Below are positions 11,590-23,500 of a DNA stretch of 64,000 nucleotides, in pieces. Origin of the DNA: Pythium myriotylum (lineage: Eukaryota > Oomycota > Peronosporomycetes > Pythiales > Pythiaceae); the NCBI GenBank assembly GCA_023091665.1, contig JALJCQ010000008.1, positions 248,001 through 312,000 of the forward strand, given 5' to 3'. The notes below the pieces were generated by a model. That model was given only the letters and a program-made list of their open reading frames with translations. It was not told where the DNA came from and made no database searches. The stretch's first letter is position 1, and every line of letters starts with the position of its first letter. A program made the position numbers and the translations under genes.

Positions 11590-12150
11590 ACACTAGCGAA
11601 GAATGAGGCCGCGTGGGTCGTCTCTTTCGATGGATCGGCGAAGCCGAAGCGGAATGGGGCAAGTTGCGGCGCTATCCTGTGGTCGTTGCCAACGTGGACG
11701 ATTGTCGCTGCCGAGACGGGCTTCTTTGCTGACGGGACGGTCAATGAAGCCGAGTACAGAGGTGCTATAGCTGCCATGGATCTGGCTGCACGGCATGGCG
11801 TCCAAGAAATGATCGTCTGCGGCGACTCGCGCATCGTGATCCAGCAGCTGAGAGGCGACATCGAGTGCCGTACAGCAGGGCTCCAGGTTCTACGCGCCGA
11901 GGCGTTGGCGAAGCTGAGCGTGTTCAAGTCGGCTTATCTCGTACACGTCCCTCGGGACTTCAATGAGGCCACCGACCTCATCACGGGCAAGGCGCTGCAG
12001 CGCTGTGCCGGCGGAGTCGTCGCCTCGGCCGAGCATGCCGGTATGAGAATGCTGAACCGCCTCCCTGAAGTCCTCAGGCCGAGTGAAGACGAGCCGGCCG
12101 CGGCTGTCCACGTGGTGACGCGCGGCGGTGCTGCCACGGGCGCCGACCAT
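11590..12150 (+). CDS. Second (archaeal-type) RNase H domain of element B
   Basis: This lies within the frame 11095-12669. Blocks in order are SFDGSAKPKRNGASCG, NEAEYRGAI, GDSRIVIQQL and VPRDFNEATDL, giving the expected D-E-D and late-Asp pattern of type-1 RNase H. The domain is unbroken in this copy and would be the only active RNase H of the element. After about 12150 the frame passes into a low-complexity Ser/Thr/Arg linker without recognised domain (about 12150-12660) that leads to the integrase. Confidence 0.8.
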
Positions 12151-12689
12151 GGCCAAGACTCAACCCGACAGCACGGGTGGGCCGAAGGGCAAGCGAACAA
12201 CAGCGATCGAGCTCACGGGGGTCTCCGGCGGCGCGCAGGCGAAAATAGCGGAGTCGAGAGAGCTGCGGCATCGCCACAGTCGACAGAGCTCAACGAAGAC
12301 GTTGACGGAGCGACAGGGCGCACGGGCGCACGTATGGCGAACAGCCGGGGCGTTCAAACACGCCAGCGTCGTGAAGTCTGGCGTGGGAACACGAGCGACG
12401 GGGCGTCCACAAGCGACCCAAGCCGGCGAGTCGCGTTCGATCTTCCAGCAGTCGGCAGCGAAGCTCCCGACGATTCCGTCGATCGTCCAGCAGTGTGCGA
12501 GCGTCCAGCTATCAACGAACGTCTGCCTGCTGATGCGATGGCTACAACTGAGAACGGCACCGATGGACGCGTCGCCAACGCTCGAGAGTCAGTCGAAGAT
12601 TCAGTGATGTACCCCAACGGACATAGACAGGCGCGGTGCGCATCATCAAGGAGCGACACGGCCAGATGATGACGAATCCGGTATCGCAA

Positions 12690-14029
12690 TCAGTGATAAC
12701 GCGAACATAGCCAGGGCGGACGGTGCGCACTTCGGCGTTGACCAGCGTGATGACTGCGCAAGCCCGTGGGACACTTCGCGGGACCCGACAGTTGAGTCCA
12801 GCACGGCGTGGGTCGAGCGACTACGCGCGGAGCGCATCTCGACGGCGCAAGACGAAGAACGATGGAGCGCCAACGTCGAGCGCTTCCTCGCGGGCGACGT
12901 CGCTGCGCTCAGCGACCAAGAGCGCGCTGCATGCGAGAAGCTCGCGCCATCGTATGAGGTCGTCGACGGCTTGCTCTACTACGTCGGCTACCAGAAGGCG
13001 AAGGATCGAGAGCGACGCGAGCTGCGCCTCCGTCTCGTCGTGCCGTCTACTCTACACCGTGAAGTTCTGCATAACTACCATGTCAGCTTGGCTGGCGGCC
13101 ACCAAGGGGTGAGTCGCGTGTATGAGAAGGCCCGCCGTTATCTATTCTGGAGGATTATGTACGCTGACGTTCGCGACTACGTGGCTGCGTGCCCAGACTG
13201 CCAGTCCGGCAAGAGTCAGCCGCGGATTCAAGTTCCGTCGCCAGGGAATATCATCGCGACTCGGCCATTCGAGGTGGTCGGCATGGACCACGTACCGTTA
13301 TTGCCTAAGTCGCACCGCGGGAACACCGAGCTCTTAATTTGGGTAGATCAGCATACGGGCTTCGTCATCGTATCGGCAAACCGATCTCGAGAGGCCCAAG
13401 AAGTGGCGGAGTCCTACGAGCGTTGCGTGCATAGGCGCTTCGGTGCGAGCCGAGTCATTCGACACGACCGTGAGCCGGCGTTTATGTCGGCCGTCTTCCG
13501 CGCGTTCAATCGATTGATCGGCCAGAGGAGTCGTGCCACGCTCGCCTATCGGCCTCAGTCTAACGGCATGACGGAGCGAATGGTACAGACGGTCGTCCAC
13601 GCCGTCAAGCTCTATGTGTCCGATCCTCAGCAAAGAGACTGGGACGATTACGCAGAACGGCTCGTGTTTGCACTCAACTCGGGTCACGATCGCGTCCGCG
13701 GCGACTCACCATTTTATCTGCTACATGGGTGGGAGCCTCGAACGACTCTCGAATCTGTGCTGCCGACGGCGGACCAAGACGGCCACGCCGATGCGAGACG
13801 ATGGCGATCGGCCGTCCAGATCCAGTACCAGAAGGCACGGCAAGACGTAGTTCGGCTACTTCGCGAAGCGATGGAGGAGCGTCGGGAGGCGAGCGAGTCA
13901 GCAGCTCGCGGTGAAACGTCCGCGATAGTCCCGGGCGCGAAGGTGTGGGTCTACATCGACCAAGTCAAGCCCGGTTTTGCGCGTAAGCTCGCACATCTAT
14001 GGCACGGCCCATTTAGAGTGCTAGAGTGA
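12690..14029 (+). pseudogene. Integrase of element B (stop before C-terminal tail)
   Basis: DDE integrase; the longest clean frame is 12971-14029. The HHCC zinc domain lies near 13075-13210 (HNYHVSLAGGHQ ... CPDCQSG). The catalytic Asp, Asp and Glu are seen in GMDH, RHDREPAF and MTERM. The frame ends in HLWHGPFRVLE followed by TGA at 14027-14029, where A continues without a stop. An identical stop is found in the inverted copy B' (26569). Confidence 0.88.
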
Positions 14030-14452
14030 CCGGCCACGCACCTGGTCAAGCTGGAGATCGAGGGCTCGGCTTATCGTATCTTCCCCACCGTTCACGTCTC
14101 GCGCTTGAAGCTGTGGCGCAGCTTCGAAGACCGCCCCGTCACAGAGCTGGAAGTTCCAGCTGAGGCTCGGCTCGACTTCGACGAGGCGCTGCTTCCCGAA
14201 GACTCGCTCGAGCCGGACAACGACGAAGGACATTACGAGGTCGAGACGATTATCGGCCATCGCGGCGTACGCTCTGCTCGCCAGGGGCGTCCTATCCGCG
14301 AGTACCACGTGATGTGGGTCGGCTGGGATACGACAGACTGGATCGCCGAAGACGACACTAACGCGCCTAGCCTCATCGAGGAGTATGAGCGACAGCTGCG
14401 CGCCGAGGGACGCTTTGCCGCGATGGCGGCCGAAGTCGAAGAGGAGGAATAA
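14030..14452 (+). CDS. Chromodomain tail of element B pol
   Basis: This follows directly after the TGA in the integrase and contains a chromodomain: HYEVETIIGHRG, REYHVMWVGWD and a C-terminal helix (LIEEYERQ). Chromodomains on chromovirus integrases bind modified histone tails and steer integration into heterochromatin. An ATG at 14105 lies within it, but the domain is more likely the end of pol. It ends at TAA 14450-14452. Confidence 0.85.
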   Translation, partial: PATHLVKLEIEGSAYRIFPTVHVSRLKLWRSFEDRPVTELEVPAEARLDFDEALLPEDSLEPDNDEGHYEVETIIGHRGVRSARQGRPIREYHVMWVGWDTTDWIAEDDTNAPSLIEEYERQLRAEGRFAAMAAEVEEEE

Positions 14453-14769
14453 TACTCGGCCAGCTGCGCAGTGATCAACGCCGTCCAGGAGGCGGCGTCC
14501 GATGCTGTGCGGCTCCGAGTTGGCGTAACTAACGCCCGGCTTAGTCAGGTCGTTGCCCTGACTAGCTGACTGCGGCGAGGTTGTGGCCGGTGGGAGGCAC
14601 CGGCAAGTCATTTGGTGGACATGCATATTGTATAACGTGACGTGAAAGGATGAAGGTGACAAGTTCGACTGCCTATGGATCAAGTGAAGAAGAGAAGAAG
14701 GAATGATCATTACGATTATCTGCGAAGACGATTTCCTACGGCGTCCAAACTGCCACCAAGCTAACAGCG
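14453..14769. other. Element B spacer between pol and the antisense gene
   Basis: 317 bases lie between two convergent reading frames. No ORF, RNA gene or clear terminator was recognised. The same segment is present unchanged in B' (25829-26145). Confidence 0.5.
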
Positions 14770-17566
14770 CTAGATCTGTGCAGGAGCGGCCTTCCCTGGG
14801 CTGGTGCTCGAAGCTTCAGCAGTCGACCCGACACGGGGCGCACCAGCGGTAGTGGGAGGCAGCAGGCTCAAGGGAGCCGCCGACGGCTTGGCGGGCCCGG
14901 GCGTGGTCGGTCCTTGAGGCGCCAAACTGCTTGGAGGCGAAGGTGTGCGACCGCCGGCAGCGGTCGGCGCGTCGGCTCCCGTGCGACCCGACGGCTTCGC
15001 AGTATCAACAGCTTGAGACTTGGTCGCGGCCCCGCCGGACGTCTTCGACTTACCGCCGCTCGTAGGCGACGAAGGAGCGCTCTTCGTGCGTCGTGGCTGC
15101 TCATCTGTCGTCGAATCGTCGTCGCTCTCCTCCACGCCCTCTTTCTCTTCCTTATCAGAGGAGACCTCGAGGCGCTTCCTCTTCCCTGACGCACGGCTCG
15201 ACGCCGACGGAGACGACGGGGCAATCTTGGACGGCGAATCGCGCCAGAACTTGTGGTAGATGCGGCTGCGCACCGAGTGGGAAGGGTGAGCCTCCGGCTT
15301 GTGCAAGAAGAAAGCACGCTATGGTTCGGTTTGATCGACACGATCAGCAGCTTCAAGCACAGACTCGTTGGGCATCGGCAGCAGGTACAGACTAGTTGGG
15401 CATCGGCAGCAGGTACACAGTGCCAATCGGCGGAGCAATGAGGAAGAAGGGGTCCAACAGTAGATCGGCGTCGATGTCAGGATTGTCGGCAATGAACTTC
15501 GCGAGACACCGACAATGGTCCTTGACTTGGGTCTTCGCGGTCGAATGACGCTGCTTGCGCTCCTCGCACCACTGAAGATCGACCGACGACGGCACAACCA
15601 AGCAGTGCATCCGCTCGTAAAAGGTGCGAATCACCAGCCTGTAAAAGGCCATGGTCTCGGTGTAGAGCCCTACGAAGCGGTCGTCGGCATAGTTGAAGGT
15701 GATAGACTTGGGGATCATCTTCAAGAACTTCTTCCAGCGAACCGCGTCGCTCCAAAGGGTGATCTCAGCAGCATCGACGTTGAGGCGAGCATTGGCTTCT
15801 GTGAGGAACTTGGCATCTTGGTTGTAGTTTGGGGCCATGGCTTCGCAAGGGAACAAGCCCAACCGCCACGCGAGTCGCTCGATCTGATCAGCCGACAACG
15901 TCGAGGGGGGCCCACTCTCCGGCCATCCAGCTGTCCAGACCGGATAAGACTCACGCATCGAGTTCAAGGTCGACTGAGAGACGTAGTTGGCGCCTCGCTC
16001 GGCCGACGGGCCCGCGGGAGTGGTTGAAGACTTGCGGCCCTGATTCTTCGGCACCGGTGATCCACGCGAGTCGGCGAGATCTACGACGTCCTGGGGAGTC
16101 GGATCTGGTGAAGGTTGGCTCTGCGGCTGCGCCGCGGCGGCGGCCCCCTCTTGGTTCTTCTTCGCCTTCTTCTTCGCAGGTGTTTTCGCACCTGCTGGCG
16201 GCGCACGGCCAGAGACAGCGGCGTCCGGGCTCGGGCTGCGGGCGGAGTTGCCGCCGCGCGCCTGCGACGACGGAGCCGCGCTGGTCGACGAGTCGCCTGT
16301 CGAGCTCAGCTGCCCGGCGATAGTGCCACCGAAGCCGCCACCAAAGAGGGAACCCTGCTCGAACAGTGACTCGAGCTCGCCGCCGCCAAGATCTGTTAAG
16401 AACTGCTCAATGTCGTCGTCTGGCCGAAGATTCTCAATCTTCTCCATAAGACGAGTGCAATCGTTGACAATCTTCTGCCGTATCATGAATGTGTCGGTGG
16501 GCACGGTGGGGTCGGCCTTCGATATCTCGGCGGCCATCGTGGTCAGGGCATCAGATCCGCTGATCCGAAAGCCGTCCGGTGTGAGGCGTGACACCAGGTG
16601 ATCGAAGACGGGCGTCAAGAACCCCAGGTTGACACGAGGAGCCGAAGGGTTAGCTTCGCCGCGAAGCTTGTTGAGGACAGCGAGAGCCGTCGACGTTGCG
16701 CCTGCCTCGCGAAAACCAGTGAGCAAGACAGGGCCGATCAGCTTCTCATACTTGAGCAAGGCGGCTCGCGCTTGGGCCAAGATCGCCTGTAGGATCGCGA
16801 TGGTCACGGCATCGGCCGTCATCCGCCGACGAATTGCCCATACCGTGCCGAAGCCGCGGTAGTTCGCAATCTCCTGGTTCACCTCGCGAAGCGAGCCCAG
16901 ACTGCCGAGGCGCCTATAGGCCTTGTACTTCTGCTCGTGATCTGCTTGCTCCGCCGTCGCAGCTGCGGCCACCTTCTCAGCCGCATCAAGTCGGTCGCGT
17001 AGTGAATCGCGCTCCTGGGTTATAGTCTTCAGCGCGAAGGCGTCGCGCTCGCGCTCACCACGATAGAGCTCGAGCCGACGACGAAGGTCAGCCACCTCGT
17101 CAGAAGCAGGTGTCGACGATGGAGCATTCGCAGGCGGAGGACTAGCAAGTTGTCGACCGGCCTCGGCCTGGGCACCGGAGTCAGCCAGGGAACGGAGGCG
17201 GGCAGCGCGACGGACGGCAGCGATGTGTAGACGCACCTTTGACCGTTCGAGTTCTTCGAGACGCTGAGCCTTGGCCCGCAGGTCGACGAGCTCGACGTCC
17301 GCACTCTTCACTCGCGACTTCAACGAGGCGAGCTCGGCAGCAAGCGTGCTGCTCACAGATTCGAGGAAGCTTGAGCAGGCGTCGGAAGACTGAAGAGCGG
17401 TCGAGGCGCGTTCCAACAGCGCAGTCAACCGACGCAGTTGCTCAACGGACAGCGGGACTGTCAGGTCAGAAATAGCCTCGAACAGATCACCCGCGACACC
17501 TGCCAGCTTGGAGCGCGCGAGTTTGACCAAGCGTGCCTCACTCATCTGCAAGAACGGTGTGAGCAA
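14770..17566 (-). pseudogene. Antisense gene of element B (aORF)
   Basis: A long minus-strand frame opposite to gag-pol, lying between the chromodomain and the 3' LTR. It starts at ATG 17566, runs 724 codons to 15392, and after a roughly 28-base tandem duplication near 15367-15420 continues in another frame to 14770. The product is predicted as an N-terminal alpha-helical, coiled-coil region of about 280 residues, a conserved globular stretch (about 300-400), a Ser/Pro/Lys-rich low-complexity region with basic NLS-like clusters, and a C-terminal conserved block ending in DADLLLDPFF and HPSHSVRSRIYHKFW. Element A has a minus-strand gene in the same place with recognisably similar N-terminal and C-terminal blocks. 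No known family was recognised. The role is unknown; the conserved position suggests an element-encoded accessory protein. Confidence 0.75.
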
Positions 17567-17744
17567 GCGAACACCTCCATGATGACCGGCGAAGAAGCGA
17601 TGCGTACCGTCAAGGGAAAACCGGAGGAGAAGACGAAGTGAAGGGGCCGAAAGCTGTGCGGCTGCTCCAACGGCGTGATCGGCTGATGTGTGGTGACTCG
17701 GCCGAGAGGAGTTCTCCCATCACCCAAGGTCTGCGACCAGGCCG

Positions 17745-17759
17745 ATGGGAGACGGGCGC
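17745..17759 (+). other. Candidate polypurine tract of element B
   Basis: A purine-rich stretch (GATGGGAGACGGG) ends directly before the 3' LTR at 17760, where plus-strand synthesis would be primed. It is short and interrupted by pyrimidines, so support is positional. Confidence 0.4.
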
Positions 17760-18760
17760 TGTGGTAAAGCGGCCGAGAATTTTAGGGCACTAGACCGAGT
17801 TGATAGGCAGAGACTCAGGGTAGTAGCGTAGGAGGCTCCAGACTAACCCATACTATTACTATACTCGGTATAAGCCGCCGGTATTACCGGCGGAACCGAT
17901 ACTGAGACGATTGTGCCATCACATATCCGATTGGCTAAAATGGGGGCCGATTGCGTAGCCGAAAGCCGCAGTCATCACCTGGACACAAGGGGGATGATCG
18001 GCAGGATACTGGCTGAATCGGCAGAAAAGGGGCATGTATTCAGCAGTAGTAATGGCGAACTTAGGGTAGCCGAACTTAGCGTAGGGGTACTTAGATCAGC
18101 TGCTGAGACCAAGGTAATAGACTTCCACTTTCACCGCCAAGCCCGCAAGCAAGCCGCGTCGTCTTGGCAAGGAACGTCGCATCAAGGCTCGCCGTCACCA
18201 ACAGGAGGTGACGTTAAAGAAGACACCGGCTGAACCTGGCTATCGCTGTCAAGGGAAGCCGACGACTCTCAAGCGGCCGGCTTGAAGCGCTGGAGCAAGA
18301 CTGCCAGCGGCGTCGGCTGCATCAAGGACAAGGACGCTCGTGTGCGCCGGTGGGATTGTCCCCCCGCCACGCCAAGGCAGGTTACGGTCTCTAGTGCTGA
18401 GCACTAGCAGATCTCACGCCCCAAGGAAGCCGCAGCCGTCTCGTCGGCTGCGCACAAGTGCTCCGAGCCCCTGCGTGTTGAGCAGGTGTGTTCCTCGGCC
18501 TGGTACGACCCCCGGCCCAACTCTGCGAGACGGTCTCCTCGCGGAGCTCAGCTGGCCGACCCCAGAGGCTTCACGACCATCTGGCTTCCCCTCCCCCGAC
18601 TTCGGTGTCAGAGCGCCCACGGTTCACCCCCACAGCGACTTTCGTGGGGTGTAACGTCTGTTGGTAGCTCACTAGCACCAAGAACCCAAGGCCTGTTGGC
18701 GAGTGGTCAGCTGTCACAAGCAGTCCCTGTGCAGTGATTTTGCTGACCCACTCTACCACA
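17760..18760 (+). repeat. 3' LTR of element B, full length
   Basis: 1001 bases, TGTGGTAAAGC...CTCTACCACA. The outer parts match the 5' LTR at 8221-8700. The central 521 bases exist only here. It contains a conserved inverted repeat CGTCACC/GGTGACG (18193-18213) and is related to the solo LTR at 29225-30287. Confidence 0.93.
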
Positions 18761-18764
18761 GTTG

Positions 18765-19226
18765 GCACACCTTTGGCATGGACCTTTCCGCGTGCTTGAC
18801 CGGCCAGCCGATCATCTTCTCAGGCTAGAGGTCGACGGCACCGACTACCGCTTCTTCTCGACCGTACACGCACGTGGCGCGGCTGGAGCTCTGGAGACAG
18901 TTCGAACCGCGACCGACTGGGGAACTTGAGGTGAATGAAGAAGATCGTTTGGATTTCGACGAGGCGCTCCTTTCGGAAGACTCGTTCGAGCCGAACAATG
19001 CAGCAGGTCACTACGAGGTTGAAGCGATCATCGACCACCGCGCCCGAAGGGTGGCCCGACAGGGGCGATTAGTTCGCGAATATCTCGTGCGATGGGTCGG
19101 ATGGGCGATGATGACGTGACCTGGGTCAGTGAAGATGATCTGGACGCACCTTCTCTACTCGAAGAGTACGAGCACCGACTCTGTGCTCGTGGACGTTTCG
19201 CCGTCATGGAAACCGAGGAGGAGTAG
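18765..19226 (+). pseudogene. Integrase tail and chromodomain of element A (resumed after B)
   Basis: This continues the integrase cut at 8220: AHLWHGPFRVL aligns with the same place in B. A 4-base duplication (CACG) near 18868 shifts the frame, then 18874-19119 encodes the chromodomain (HYEVEAIIDHRA, REYLVRWVGW). A second shift at about 19105 leads to a tail similar to that of B, ending with TAG at 19224-19226. The parallel with 13980-14452 establishes the nested-insertion model. Confidence 0.87.
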
Positions 19227-20559
19227 TCGGACGCAGGCGCCGCGCGAAGTGCTCGCTAGTTGTTGCCGAGCAATCGGCGAGAAGGCAGCAAGCGATCAAG
19301 TCAATCTGGTGCATGGGAGGCGGCTGCGGGAGGCGTAGCCGTGGTGGAAGGAGTGACTGAACGACGTGGGGCCTTGTTCATGGAGGAAGGGGATCTGTGT
19401 TTGCATTTTTGTGAGTAAACAGCCTAGCAAGCGGTCGAGGCATCACGGGAGAGCTGGTCGAAGCGGTCAGAGACCGTTGAAGACGCTGGTGATCCCTGGC
19501 TTGGAACTGCTAGTTGGGTGTTGGCACGAAACGAGTCAAGGCGTCCTGGCTGGGAGACAATCGCGGTACGATAATGCGGCGATCGGCGGCAACAGGCGTG
19601 GTCGGAGTCGCTCGCACAGCCACTGTCCGTGCGGGTCAGCTGGAACGACTGTGGCCCGATAACGCTAGCCGACACAACCGACCGACACCAATCGAACCGC
19701 ACGCTAAGCCGGCCTGTCCGCGAGGGAACCAGTCGCATCTGGTCCAGGGCGTTCACACGCAGCACACGACGCAACACGGGCGGGCGATATCGCGATCTTG
19801 TGGGCGACGCATCTTCTAGAAGCGGCGCGCGGGTACCGATCCGGTCGATACGATCCGATGGCGGAATTGTCATGCGATCAGCCCTGGAACCAAACGCAAC
19901 GTCTGAGTGTGTCACTGAAAGGCGAAGAGTGAAGCGTCACTTACCGAACCTGTCAAGCGCGTTGCTTCAGAGGACGCAGCGTCGCGCGCTGTGCAGCTGC
20001 AGCGAGGCGCTCGCGAAGTGTGAGACGTGCGGCGGCTCGGCGCGTGGCCGACGGTCGGCTGCGTCGTGCCGATGACTTGGGCGTGCACGAGAATGGCGAG
20101 AATGGTGCCCGGCTTGTCGAAAAGGAAGACACTCCGTGTCTAAAATCAGTGAGAGTCAGCACGGGCTCAACTTGTCGAGAACCGTACTCGGCCATGTCGA
20201 AAATGGTGTCGAGATCTGATGTGGAAAACTGCAAGACGTGTCGTCACCGCTGTGACAGGAAAGTCAGCCACGACCAGAGCGACAGGTGCGACGGACGCCA
20301 TACGACGCGGATGACGACGAAGAGCTCTGGGACACGGTCCGGAGCCGAGTCAGGAAGGGAACGAGCCAGAAGAGAACGCGCGACGTCGTGAAGTGGCAAC
20401 AGCGACGTTGTTTTCGGTGGGCGTGTCCTCCTGCGGCGCGCCGCAACCAACTCGGACCCCTCGAGCTGAGAGTGTGCGCGTGTGACACTACACGACGAAG
20501 GAGATGTGTAACGAGGGAAAAGGCGACATGTATTGCGACACGTGGACAGAAACTACTAC
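19227..20559. other. Element A non-coding region between pol and antisense gene
   Basis: About 1.3 kb without an ORF that looks like a protein or has a counterpart in B, where the equivalent spacer is only 317 bases. No known repeat or RNA was recognised. It could hold the 3' end of both convergent transcripts. Confidence 0.4.
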
Positions 20560-23500
20560 TCAGATCACGGCGGGGCTTGGACACTTCCGCGGTGGAGACG
20601 CTGCCGGCGGCGTCGACGCAGCGGCGGAGCGCGCTCTCTTCGTCGAAGTACTCCCGCCACCGCCCTCCTCATCGTCTTTGCCTTCGTCGGCTCGAGTGGC
20701 TGAGCGCTTGCGCTGGCCGGTCACCCGCACAGAGGGCGCGCCGCCACTGGCCGGAACGGCTGAGCCTTTGGCGTTCGCTGCAGTAGCACGAAAGCCGGGA
20801 GAGAACTTCAAGCGCAGGCGCTCAAGACAAACGTGACTCGGGTGAGCTGACAAGTCGAAGTCGTCCTCACGTGTATTACCCGGTCGATGAAAGTACAGTC
20901 GCTCTGGCTGGTCACGCTGCACACGCAGCAGACAATCGCCGAGCGTCTCGTCTTGCTTGGGAACGACCGGGACGACGCCGACGACTGGAGACAATGGGAT
21001 GAAGGGATCAAGTACGAAGTCAGCATCGACGACCTTGGAGTCGAGCAGTCGGCGGATCATGGAGAAGATCCGGGAGCGGGCCTCGGTCATGTGCGTGTTG
21101 CGCGACCTCCTCTGTTTTGAGAACTCAGAACGTCGCTCACAGCGAGCGATCTGAGCGAGCTCTTCGGCGGTCAGCTTCTTGCCACTTGGGATCTTGGGCC
21201 GAACCTCCGGCTTGATCATGACGAAGTTGGCCCGCTCGTACATGCACTGTGCACGCGTTCGCGGAAACTGCCTGACCGCCTTGTAGAACTCTGCAAAGCC
21301 AGGGTTGTCCGGATGTAAAGGGAGCGGCTCCGGAAGACGCCGAAGGATATTCCAAGGCTCTGTAGCGTAGACGACGTCCACTTCCTCAATCGACACCCAG
21401 CGACCGCCGAAACGCCGAATGAGAGCCGGGTATGCGTTCGGCTGCGGTGTGTTCACCTCGTGATGGAACAAACCGCGGTGAACAACAACTTGGACGCGCT
21501 CTTCGCTCGATCGGCATCGTGAGGCGGGTACTTCGGCCATGCTTTTCCGGAGCGACTCTTCAATCGCTTCTTTTGCAAAGCGACCGCCCGATCACGCATT
21601 TGCTTGACAACGCGTTGTCGACGACCGGCTCCTTTCCCGACGGCTGGCGCCTCTGTGTTGAGCGGCGAGCACCTGACGACGAAGCAGTAGAAGACCGCCT
21701 CCTCCTCGCACGACGAAGCGGCGCAGGCGAGTCCGGCTCAGCAGTGAGGTCGATGGTCGAGGCTGGCGCGTCGTCACTACCAGACGTGCGGTCGCTTCCG
21801 TCAGCGCCGTCGTCGTCTTCGTCTCCCGACCGGGGCACCTCGCGCATGTCTTCTAGCTCTTCATCATCTTCGCCGCCTCAGGCCGCGTCATCCGGGGAAC
21901 CGTCATCGTCGTCGACTGCGCCGTCGTCTGAGTCGTCGTCTTCGCTTCGGCGACTGCTCGTGGGGCGTCTAAAGGCCAAACGGTCGAGCATCCGCTCGTA
22001 GAGTTCCTCGAGCGGCATCTCCAGCTCGGCGTTGCGTGCCCTGCGGAAATCCGGATGAGCAAACTGTGTTCGGTTCACGAGGTCCTTGATTTCTTGTGCT
22101 GAAGGAAGTGAAGGCGGCCCGAATACTCCAGAACGCTGGTCGTCGTGAGTCGTGTCGCCCTCGCCTTTGGCCTCCTCTTCACTTTCTTCAGAGCGACGCG
22201 CCGCAGCCAAGCGCTCGACTGCTTCAGTGGCTGGAACATACGAGATGCCGAGTGCCTGCATGTCTTCCAGCACAAACTGCAGAACTTGAGCGAGAGGATC
22301 GAGCTCGCTGCCCAGAGGCGGCGCCCCCATGGAGCCCGACGCGCTGCTCTTCCTCGAGGACCTCGCGGCCGACACGCCCGAGGCCTTCGCCCACCACCAC
22401 GACCTGCTCTCGCGCCCGCTCTCGCTTGCGGCCGTGCGGCAGGCCGAGCCCTGGCGCTTCGAGGATGACAGCGAGCCTCTCTCAACGCTGCTCGCATCGC
22501 CGCCGCCGGCTTCCACGCCGGAACTGCCGCTCGCGCTCGAAAGCGACGCGCTCGAGCAGGCCGCCGCGCAGCTGCAGATCTCGCCGCACGCGTTTTTCCC
22601 GCCGAGCGACGACGAGACCACGTCCGAGGAGAGACCGACGAGCGCGGCGCTCGTCGTGGTGAGCGCTCCAACAGCAGCATTGCCAGCATTGCCAGCGAAC
22701 GGCACGCTCAAGGCCAAGCGCAAAAAGCCCAATCGCTCGCCCAATTACAACCCGAACCGCGCGCGCAATGCGCGGCGCCACGAGCTCATTTACTTGCGCG
22801 ACAAAGTGGCCGAGATGGAGCAGGAGCTGCGGCGAGCTTGTGCCAATCGGAGCAAGGGACGCCGCCGAGCGAAAGAAGGATCGGAGGGTGCGTCCCTGTC
22901 GTGAGTAGCCGAGCAATGTCGGGCCCAGCAGCGCTTTATATTGACGACACGCTATCTCGGAGGCGTTCAAGTGGCGCGCGAATGCCTCGACCAGTATCTT
23001 CAGTTGAAGCTCGCGCGCCCTGATTTCGTCGATCGTCCCCAGCTCGGTATATGCCTTAAAGAGATCGGCTGCACCTGAAGCAGCATACTCGGCGAGCGTC
23101 GCTTGCAAGCCACGCGCTGTTTCTTGCGCCTGATCACGCTCCTGTTTTAAAAGGAGCGCCTCTTTCTCGAGCCCCTCAGCACGTTCTTGCAGTGCGTTTA
23201 TCCGAGCCATGCTGCCGTCGTCGGAGAGAGGCGGTGGAGGCGCCGGGCGCTGCAGCGAGTCGGTTAGCTTCTTCAGCCGCGCGTTTTCAAGACCGATTAC
23301 GCACACGCTTTCCTTCAAGCCGTCGCGCTCGGCCTGGACCATCGCGAGCGAGTTCTGCAGACGAAACTCTACGGGAGAAGGCTGACCGGCACGTCGCGCT
23401 GCAGCGGCGCCCGCTGCGGACGGAGCAAGAGACTCGGTTACGACAGTAGGGGCGCCTTGCGAAGACTTATCGCCCGCGGCAGAGCTAAGCGTCTGGAGCG

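Larger units (their letters stand above)
8221..18760 (+). mobile_element. Element B: LTR retrotransposon nested in element A
   Basis: The element starts with TGTGGTA at 8221 and ends with TACCACA at 18760. The four bases GTTG precede it (8217-8220) and follow it (18761-18764). Removing 8221-18764 restores an uninterrupted integrase reading frame of element A. It contains gag, RT, RNase H, second RNase H, integrase and chromodomain on the + strand, and a long antisense gene before the 3' LTR. The protease and about 1.1 kb of gag are deleted and several stops are present, so it must have moved with help from another copy or decayed after insertion. Confidence 0.93.
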
